Positions 45,626-55,281 of a stretch of 64,000 nt of DNA are shown here, piece by piece. Origin of the DNA: Mytilus trossulus (lineage: Eukaryota > Mollusca > Bivalvia > Mytilida > Mytilidae); contig NC_086374.1 in assembly GCF_036588685.1 (NCBI RefSeq), positions 65,718,457 to 65,782,456 on the forward strand, read 5' to 3'. Made by a program: the position numbers and the translations under genes. The notes below the pieces were generated by a model that saw only the letters and a program-made list of their open reading frames with translations, made no database searches and was not told the origin of the DNA. Position 1 is the first letter of the stretch. The number at the start of each line of letters is the position of its first letter.

Positions 45626-48030
45626 GAGTAATATAGTAAAACATTAAAATGAAAATCAAAGTTAGGTAGTGATGCACAGTTTATAATTTTATTGTGTTGT
45701 CCATTATATTGTTGTAAATGCATAGGAGGTGTCCGTTTTTAATCTATGGTTTGATTGTTGTAATGTACTATTGGATTATCTTTATATGTATTTCTCTGTC
45801 TCGAGTGTTCTAGTGTTAATTTGTGCTGTATTCATGTCAAACAATGTTTTCTGTCATTTTAACGGTATTTGAAACATTGCAATATAAGTGGGAGGTATGG
45901 TTAGCCATAAAACCAGTTCTCCTGAACAAAGTCAAGAATATGGCAGTTGTTTTCAAGTAGTTCGTTTCTTTGTTTGTTGATGTTTATCTTTGTCGAACTT
46001 CAGTGTTTCAGCTGTTCGTTGTTTTCTTGTTATATTTGATATGTTTACCAAGATTTTGGTTTGTGACCTCAATTTGTTTTCGCTTAATCGATTTATGACT
46101 ATTGAACAACGGTATAACTACTGTTGTCGTTATTCAGTACCGATATAAACTACATTCAAAGATCTAACATTAATACCACATCCATACTACATTTAGAGCT
46201 TTGAAAAAAAAGTTAATAAAAAAACCACGGCTACAGAAAGTGTCTCTTAATTTAAAAAAAAAAAGATCTTCTTATATAATTTTCAATAAGAAAACGCTCC
46301 TCCAGTTATTTCACGACATAGAAGTTTACAACTGTAGGTCAACGTTCAGCCTTAAAACAAAATCCCATATCGCAAAACAAAAAAGAAGAGCAAATACGAC
46401 AAACAACAACAAACGTCATCCACTGAATTACATGCTCCTTGGGACAGGCATGTGCATAGTGTGGCGGTGTTAAACATATTTGATGGCACCAAACCTTTCT
46501 CCTTAATGAAGGCATTGGAGAAACAGTGCAACATAAAAACACAAACAGAAATTCTAATTTATTACAAACACTTATGTAGAATATCATTAAATATTTTAGA
46601 TTTACGATTAAAATGTCTGTTTCGTGTTTTAAACGATAAATATTTGAAAATTGGAGGCATTTAAAAATCAATGTTGTCTCTAGATACTGAATTATTAATA
46701 CCTTCTTTTTTTTTTATCACTAATACACTTGAATAAGATACATCATTCCAGGTATATATTCTATTTGAAATGTCTTACGCCAACGTATTGGTTTTGTTTG
46801 AAATTACATTCAACGTAAATGATATGTTTCTTTCATATGTTTCATATTTTTCTATACGCGAAACCTATAAAATTTGTACTTTTTTTAGAGTATTTTTTAT
46901 TTAGTACATGCTGTAAAAACTTACACGGTTTAATATTTTATCATATACTTTTAGTGTATGTATTTCTATATGCAATGATATCTTCAATTGCATTTGTATT
47001 ACAGGAATTGATGTTTTGTCTATCTAAGTAAAATATGATCTTCTTCTATAATTCTAGAATAAACGTTTTCGTCCAAATAAAGTAATTTCGCGCTAACAGT
47101 ACGAATTGTATAGCAATTACTCATGCATGTGATGACATTTGTCACTTTCACATTTTAATCCACCATTTTCTACATTTGAAAATGCCTGTACTAAGTCAGG
47201 AATATAACAGTTCTTGTCCATTCGTTTTTGATGCGTTATGTTTTTTTGATTTTGCCATGTGATTATGGACTTTCCAAATTGATTTTTCTCTGAGTTCAGT
47301 ATTTTTGTGATTTTACTTTTTTGTCACTCATTCATCTCAACTCGACCGATTCCGCACCCTCATCTTGATAGAAGGATAGTAGCGGATTCTACCAAGGATT
47401 GCCGAATGATTAGTCACTTTATGCTCAAAGCGTGAGAGAGATGAGTAGAAGTTTAACTTGCATATTGAAAACATAAAAAAAAATATAAATATTATTCATA
47501 TAGATTTACGAAATAAATAATACACGACGATAGAGCGTGATATGTAAGGCCATATATGCATTTCAGTGATCCGACGAAACGGAAAGATTTGATGATAAAT
47601 ATGGTTCCATTTAATTTCAAATCTAATTCAAGTAATTGTTAAATTGGTTAAATGCACCATATATTCATTACTAAATTTTGCGGTGCATTTACTGCTGTCT
47701 TGATATTCAGAGCTGAAAGGTTTAAAGTGATACAGAACTCTAGACGAGTTAACACAACTCAATTATATACATTAAAATATGAAAAATGTTACGTGATGTA
47801 TAATGATATTTTAAGGTACATTACTTAGAGTTGTCAAAAATAGTGCAAATGAATAATTCAATTATGAAATGTGTTACAGTCCTAACCTAACTGTCTTATT
47901 GTTGCAGTACGAGTAAGGCAAATGGTTTGTAAACTAAACATTGATAATGATGATTAAAAATGTAGTTATAGTGTTGTAGATGAAATTTCTGTTCTTTTTT
48001 TTTTTTTAAAGTTTGTTAAATGTTGTGAAA
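45626..48030. other. Intergenic stretch with dispersed-repeat pieces
   Basis: Repeat pieces at 45900-46140 (relative of the block broken by the foldback at 36.5 kb), at 46320-46530 (a reversed piece with GGGACAGGCATGTGCATAG) and at 47165-47325 (the uninterrupted relative of the repeat that holds the MITE at 4628-5029). No exon with usable splice signals was found. Confidence 0.5.
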
Positions 48031-48971
48031 TAGTCCAGTCAATCTAGCATAAATTTGACCCTAACCTGAAAGTAATTGCAACAGAAGATTTTTAAGTTTT
48101 AATCTTTAGCATTATACCCTAAATATACACAGAAAAAAGTCCCATAAAACCTAACTTGAGGAAAACTAAAAAAATCACCATTTAAATTCCTATGGAGATT
48201 TGCATTGAAAGGGAAATAACTCTTGCAAAAAAGGCAGAAATATCAATAAAAATTGATACAAAATTATAACTTTACCGCTTTTATTCATCAGAATGTATTG
48301 ATTCTTGATTTTTTTAGTGGTCTTTAGAGTATAACAACAACTCTAAAGGTGTTTTCATATATTTTATCAAGCTATAATCTAGATTTCGTAATTTATTAGT
48401 TGACCATTTATTAAATTTTTCAACATGTCAAGGTCAAGAATCTCAAATTTAATAAAAAAATAATTCAGCATGTATTCTTCTTTTTAAGTTTAAAGTTTCT
48501 TAAGATAAGTAAGTTGCTGAAAAAATATAATATGCAGCTATAAACAATACCAAATTTTCACATTATTTTTTCAAAATGGTTATAAAGCTTCAAATTTGCA
48601 ATTTTTTTAATGAAAAATGTACGAAAAAAAATAAAACTACCCATAACACTTCGGTTTTGTACTTTTCATGAGCAGAAGATTATATAATTAAGTCAAATAC
48701 AAACTTATAACCCACTCAAAGTATCATACTATACATAAATTTCAAGAAAAACAACAAACAATTGACCAAAAAAGACTAATTTTTGCAAGAGTTGTCTCCC
48801 TTCCCAATGTTAATTTCCATAGGAAATTAAAAATGCTGATTTTGAGTTTTCCTCAAGTTAGATTTTATGGGACTTTTTTCTGTGTATATAAAGGGCAAAA
48901 TACTATAGATTAGAACTAAAACATTTTCTGTTGCAATTAGTTTGAGGTTAAATCTTAGTTTGACTGGACTA
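48031..48971. mobile_element. TA-flanked non-autonomous transposon with about 200-bp terminal inverted repeats
   Basis: The left end TAGTCCAGTCAATCTAGCAT and the reverse complement of the right end (TAGTCCAGTCAAACTAAGAT) align, and similarity continues for about 200 bp, including TATACACAGAAAAAAGTCCC and CTAACTTGAGGAAAACT. The outermost TA on both sides fits a Tc1/mariner-type target. The central roughly 500 bp are AT-rich and non-coding. The TIR arms have diverged visibly, so the insertion is not recent. Confidence 0.83.
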
Positions 48972-49357
48972 AAAAAGGGAGGATGATTATTTTTCGGATT
49001 ACTAGTGATAAAAAATGAAAGTATCACTTGAAAAAACTATTGTGGCATCCAAAGCTTTTTTTCGGGATTTGACTTCATAAGCGACACTCAAGGATGTAAG
49101 AAAACTTATATGATCAAATGTAAAGTGGCATTGCGATACAACAGTCTAATGTACAGTAGTTGTCGTTTGTTTATATGTAATATATACGTGTTTCTCGTTT
49201 TTCGTTTTGTTTATATAGATTAGACCGTTGGTATACATGGTATATTACCTTACAAATAGATTATTAAAGAACCATGTTGATTTCAAATTTGTTTACTTTT
49301 TGTAAATTAATGCATTAGAAACAGTCGTTAAGTGAGTATGGATCAGTATGCATATAT

Positions 49358-52300
49358 CTATTTCTGTTTTGTAAGTCTTGTAAAGAGATCTTTGTGCTGG
49401 GGAAATTTTGCAATCAGTTCTTCTTTGTTGCCTTCGGTCCAGTCTTTTAATTCCCAACCTAAAATAAACAGAATAATCAAAATGCGAATTGTAGAAATGT
49501 TTTAGCAACTGTTATGTCATAAGAGTGATTTCAACATGTGTTTTATGCAATAAACTCTCAAATTAAAATTAGAATAAAATTAAACAATTAGAAAAAACTT
49601 GATATTTATTTTGATAACAGTAAACTGTTTTAGATATAGTGTGGTATCGATAAACTGGTAACTATTGCTTCTAAATCTATTGCCATACTTATAAAAAAAT
49701 CTTCATATCGAGATTACGTTTTCAAAATACGTTATGTTGACAGACTTGGTTACTATTGAGTCACACTTGGCATGATTTATTCTTACCTGGGAAGACCACG
49801 GCACCAAATAAGACATATTTAGAATCTTCAATAAGTTCAGCAGAGTACCATGTATCGTGTGGAATAATAGACTGATACACGCAGTCAGGATTTTTCACTC
49901 CGTCTCCTAGCATAGTACATGTATGGTTTCCATCTTTGTCGATTAAATGTACCTGACGACAAACAAAAATTGACATTAAGCTTACAAACATGCATCTTAC
50001 TTCTATGTTAGAAGCTATTATAAGAAATTAGCAAAAACAGAGAGTTAAAGATAGAGCTGATGTTGAACTGTTGTGATTATAAATCTCATTCCATGGAAAC
50101 TTTAAACTTAGCATGAGCATGACAAGATATAATCCAAACTGGATAACGGCAATTTTTTGTATTTATTAACAACAATATTTAAAAAAGAAATATTCGTTTG
50201 ACCATCTAGGTCAAATTTTCGAAATTTTCCTTTCACCGATGCAGATGCTTCGAACACATCCCTCAATTTGAGAATCGACTAAGCTCTCAATCAATGTCAT
50301 TAATTCTACCAAAGGGATGTTTATATCAAAACTATGCTTTAAAATAAATGTACTGACGGGAAGGTTTTAAATATCAGTAGCAATAGGTTTTCTCTCCAGT
50401 TCTGTTAAGCATTTCGAAATTTTCCTTTGACCGATGCAGGCGAGTCGCGCGCATAACACCCCTCTATTCGAGAACCGACTAAGCTATCCATCATGGTTTT
50501 TATAATTAATGATTAATTCTATATCATATAGTTACATGCTTTGAATAATGATGGAAAGGTTTCAAATATCGGTCGCAATTTGTTTCTCTCCAGTTCAATA
50601 AACATATATTTTAATTTATTAAAAATATGAAAAACCCCTGCACAATCGATCAGTCTGTATATAATTATACAATCTTTCCCAATCTAGGGGATAGTTTGGG
50701 GGGGCAACCATTTATCCAATTTAAAAGAATTGATCGTCCAACCAACGGAACTCCCTTCCATCAAAGATGCCACTAGGTGGACATGATTCTGAAACCGAAG
50801 CCTGGAAATGAGTGGGAGATAGGTTGGAGGGAATTTAGAGTGGTGCGGGAACTAGATGGTGATGGAAGTATAAAATGATAATTTATGCTTCACCAAAAAA
50901 AAAACTAGAGGCTCTAAAGAGCCTGTGTCGCTCACCTTGGTCTATGTGAATATTAAACAAAGGACACAGATGGATTCTTGACAAAGTTGTGTTTTGGTGA
51001 TAGTGATGTGTTTGACTGATTTCTTACTTTACTAAACATTCTTGCTGCTTACAATTATCTGTATCTATAATGAACTTGGTCCAGTTAGTTTCAGTGGAAA
51101 ATGATAGTGAAAATTTACAAATTTTATGAAAATTGTTAAAAATTTACTATAAAGGGCAATAACTCCTTAGGAGGTCAACTGACCATTTTGGTCATATTGA
51201 CTTATTTGTAAATCTTACTCAGCTGAACATCATTGCTGTTTACAGTTTATCTCTATCTATAATAATATTCAAGATATTAACCAAAAACAGCAAAATTTCC
51301 TTAAACTTACCCATTCAAGGGCAGCAACCTAACAACGGGTCCGATTCATCTGAAAAATTCAGAGCAGATAGATCTTGACCTGAATAACAATTTTACCCCA
51401 TGTCAGATTTGCTCTAAATACTTTGGTTTTTGAGTTATAAGCCAAAACTGCATTTTACCCCTATGTTCTATTTTTAGCCATGGCGGCCATCTTGGATAGT
51501 TGGCCGGTCATCGGACACATTTTTCAAACTAGATACCCTAATGATGATTGTGGCCAAGATTGGTTAAATTTGGCCCAGTAGTTTCAGAGGAGAAGATTTT
51601 TGTAAATGATTCCTTAGATCTACGAAAAATGGTTAAACATTGACTATAATGGGCAATAACTCCTAAGGGGGTCAACTGACCATATCGGTCATGTTGACTT
51701 ATTTGTAAATCCTACTTTGCTGAACATTATTGCTTTTACAGTTTATCTTTTATCTATAATAATATTCAAGATATTAACCAAAAACAGCAAAAATTCCTTA
51801 AAATTACCAATTCAGTGGCAGCAACCTGACAACGGGTTGTCCGATTCATTTGAAAATTTCAGGGCAGATAGATCTTGACCTGAAGCACAATTTTATCCCA
51901 TGTCAGATTTGCTCTTAATGCAGTGTTTTTTTTTGAGTTATAAGCCAAAAATTGCATTTTACCCCTATGTTCTATTTTTAGCCATGGCGGCCATCTTGGA
52001 TGGTTGGCCGGGTCGTCGGACACATTTTTTAAACTAGATACCACAATGATGATTGTGGCCAAGTTTGGTTAATTTTGGCCAAGTAGTTTCAGAGGAGAAG
52101 ATTTTTGTAAAAGTTAACGACGACGGACGACGACGACGACGGACGACGACGGACGACGGACGCCAAGTGATGAGAAAGCTCACTTTGGCCTTCGGGCCAG
52201 GTGAGCTAAAAAGGGGAGGCAAGTGGGAATCATTTCTTGTTCACACCCTCAATTACAGGGGTCAGTGTATTAAAAGTCACTTTATTAATTAAAACATCTT

Positions 52301-54568
52301 TTTGTTAAGGTTTTCTGCTATTACTTTACCCCGGCCAGATTTACAGTTTCGTAGAAGGCAGTACTTATTAACTCTCAGCCAAAAATCAGAAAAAAAATAA
52401 TGATTCAAGATTTCAGTCAGCATTATCTATTTTTAAACGCCTGTGTTTTAGACACAATTATGAATTATGGTATACCGGTGTCTGACCGTCTGTTTGTCGT
52501 CAACATGGCGTACATTACCTATATAATTAAACAACCTACTTTCACGAATTCCCATAAAACTTTGGTGAATTGTTTATATCTATGGATGTAAGCTCCATCT
52601 CGATTGTTAGAAATTCTAGATTTAACGTTTTGGATGATAAAAAGTGGGGTATAGATTTCAGAAAATCAATCACATGATATTTAGATATATATCCAAGTGA
52701 TATTATTACAAAACCCGTCCTTTTTTTTTGAAGTAAAATTAAAAGTACTTTTCTAAAAGCCAGAAAACACTTTTGCATGAAGCCGTACATGTACCTGCAA
52801 TACCATTAATCCCTATAAATTATTTAAATATATAGTTATCACTGCAATTTATTAGTGGAAAATAATAATTTACTTTATAAACAATTTATACCCTTATATT
52901 TGCTCTAAATATGCATGACCCGATCACGTCCACTTGTCTATGTAGTATTTGTAGTTTTATTCATATGACGAGTTAAGCCTTATTAACTGTTACACCACTG
53001 TACAATGTTAGGGGTGGGTTTGGATCCCACTGTACAATGTTAGGGGTGGGTTTGGATCCCACTGTACAATGTTAGGGGTGGGTTTGGATCCCACTGTACA
53101 ATGTTAGGGGTGGGTTTGGATCCCACTGTACAATGTTAAGGGAGGGTTTGGATCCCACTGTACAATGTTAGGGGTGGGTTTGGATCCCACTGTACAATGT
53201 TAAGGGAGGGTTTGGATCCCACTAACATGTTTGACACCGGCACATTATCTATGTATGTGCCTTTCGCATGTTAGGTAATGCCAATTTTTTTAAGTACAGA
53301 CACAATTTATTTGGACAAAGTTCTTGATTGGTCTATGAAGAGACAAGTGTTCAAGTTGTAAAGCATTACACGTGTTCTTTTTAATTTTTATAATTTTCTT
53401 AATTTGATATGTTTCATGTGAAATAACGGCAGTATTCTATTTAAATAACGAATTAACTTTTGCTATTTTGCTAGTAATGGGGCAACACAAATCTTTAGCA
53501 TACATTTCAAGAATAGTCAGGTTGGCACAGAAGCGGCTGTGGGAATATATTTTGTATGTTTTTAAAGGATTTTAACATTTTCCAGCGACTGTGCAAGGGA
53601 ACATGATTTGCTTTATAATTCTCACAGTCATGTTTGTGTTAAAAATAAAAATATTATTGTGTATTTCTCTCATATGTACCTTTAGTGTTCCTCCTGCATG
53701 CCAGTTATAAATTTCATCCGACCTTACTTGATGCCAGCTTATAAAATTAGGATTGATCAGAAGGGAGTATATGCTAGACCCAACGTCTCTTTTTCCATCA
53801 TGCCTGAAATTACACTTCACTGTCATCATTGGGTTACTTATATAGGAAAATATAGGCAATTGAATGCTTTCACATTAAAACCAAGTAAGCTACATAGTAA
53901 ATGTGATTCGGTCGACATTATTATGAATAAAATCTACAAAAAGAAGCATATATGTGCATGCTTCCGTGATTTTAAACTAACACCAGTGTCAAACCAGCTG
54001 GTATAAACAGTCGACATTAAAACCATCCTTTAGTGACCTCCTTCGGTCAGCATGGAGTAATAATTATAATATTGACCTGTGTCATTATAATGTTCTTAGT
54101 TGTTTTTGTGTGTATTTGATATATGTTTTTTCAACATAGCATTGAGTAATTTAATTTAGTTTTATAAATGAGTCATTGTTGAAGGCCATACGGTGACCTA
54201 TAGTTGTTAATGTTTGTGTCATTTTGGTCTTTTGTGGATAGTTGTCTCATTGGCAATCATACCACATCTTCTTTTTTATATCAATGAATAATAAAGAACT
54301 TCGCAGCAACATGTTGTCTTATGATGTCAGTAAAGACGAGAGTAAAATCCTTGTTTATGCCTTTTATCATAAAAAATACGGTGATTTTATTCAAACTTAC
54401 AATTCTCTGAAAATATAGTATATTTTTTGCACCATTTTACACTCACGTCGTTTCCTGTGTAAACGTTACTTGTCTTTCGCCTCTCCATACTTCTTTAAAG
54501 TATCCAGTTTCTGGATGATGAACCATTTTGAACTGTTCTACAATTTTCTGGATTTCATTGTCTGCCAT
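49358..54568 (-). CDS. Cupin_5 (DUF985) family protein, 4 exons, complete
   Basis: Single-domain RmlC-like cupin of the DUF985 family, probably cytosolic (no signal peptide); the reaction is not established for the family as far as I know. Exons 54568-54447, 53803-53680, 49952-49787 and 49458-49358 join in phases 2, 0 and 1 with GT-AG introns, giving 513 nt and 170 residues, a normal length for the family. The start MADNEIQKIV is followed by the diagnostic HHPETGYFKEVWR (residues 17-29). The first cupin motif is SWHQVRSDEIYNWHAGG (63-79), with H65 and E71 as likely ligands. The second half contains IIPHDTWYSAEL (from 111), and the C-terminal motif spanning exons 3 and 4 reads FPGWELKDWT. The last residues, QHKDLFTRLTKQK, match the usual family end. 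The 5' end faces the Mutator-like gene about 700 bp away. Confidence 0.93.
50903..52209 (+). mobile_element. T1 element with duplicated core, inside the third cupin-gene intron region (49953-53679)
   Basis: It has the same ends as 37710-38514: AGGCTCTAAAGAGCCT, GCTCACCTTGG, a GACGACGACGGACG tract, GGCCTTCGGGCCAGGTGAGC and final CTAA. Unlike the 37.7-kb copy it has two core units with a 497-bp period (GGGCAATAACTCCT at 51154 and 51651), the first ending at GATTTTTGTAAATG and the second passing into the microsatellite. It lies between cupin exons 3 and 2, in the antisense orientation to that gene. Confidence 0.85.
52210..52995. other. Intron sequence of the cupin gene without features
   Basis: AT-rich, no tandem structure, no inverted ends and no phase-compatible exon seen on the minus strand. 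Confidence 0.45.
52996..53219. repeat. 32-bp tandem array, 7 units
   Basis: Units of CACTGTACAATGTTAGGGG followed by TGGGTTTGGATCC begin at 52996 and recur every 32 bases to 53219. Units five and seven carry AAGGGAGGG in place of AGGGGTGGG. Each unit contains a GGATCC site. Units of the same type are otherwise identical by eye, which suggests recent expansion or active homogenisation. The array lies in a cupin-gene intron. Confidence 0.96.
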
Positions 54569-55281
54569 TTTGTCTGTACAGAAGATAAAGGGAGAAGTGT
54601 ATATCACGGCATACATAAAACACATTCAACGAAAATCTATCATACAACGACAAAGCATAAAGGATATATACACCATTGATATCAAGTCATAAAGGAATTA
54701 ACATAGAGACAATTACAAAATGCAAAGAGTTAAATTTGCGTTGATCAAAGTAAAGTCAAATAAGAAATTTTTTTCAAAGAACCGATTTTCTGAACATCGG
54801 ATGACCGCAAGTTCCTGTGGATGGTCCGACAAGCACTTGTCTCAGAAAAAAACATCATCTCTTTTCCTGAAATTGATGTTAATGTACAGATATAAAAAAA
54901 TAAATCTGAAACATGTTCGTGCGTGGACAGTGATAAATTAATGACAGGGAATTCATCCTCACCGTAATGACTGTTACAAATCATTATACTCTGGTTTATT
55001 CTAATATGTTATATTAATACTTGTATATTACAGTCACTCTCCTGATATAATTCGATTTTTCTAATAGAATGGATTTGAGTAGGCATTCGTATTTTTCCGC
55101 AAAAAAATGTTTAATCAGCAATGCAGAGTTATCGTCCCTTAAGGTAAGGTTTGCGTTCACAGGGAGACAACTCGTATTCAAATCGTGGAATAACGCTGAT
55201 TCACTCGAGCGTTTGAAATCAGCGAAATTTACCTTGTCAATGCAAACATAATTTGCAATCATTCTACTTATCGTCTGCAAA
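54569..55281. promoter_or_regulatory. Shared divergent intergenic region (candidate bidirectional promoter)
   Basis: The 713 bp between the start codons of the cupin gene (minus) and the Mutator-like gene (plus) must hold both 5' ends. The right half (55100-55260) is less AT-rich than the surroundings and has CG-containing words, as promoter-proximal DNA of mussels often does. No TATA box or named site can be assigned safely. Confidence 0.35.

Noticed and set aside
46201-46671. Overlapping ORFs on both strands
   Set aside because: AT-rich dispersed-repeat sequence, frames open by chance; no consistent protein signal.
53698-54006. Plus-strand ORF of 102 codons
   Set aside because: Shadow of the minus-strand cupin exon 2 (53680-53803) continuing into intron sequence.
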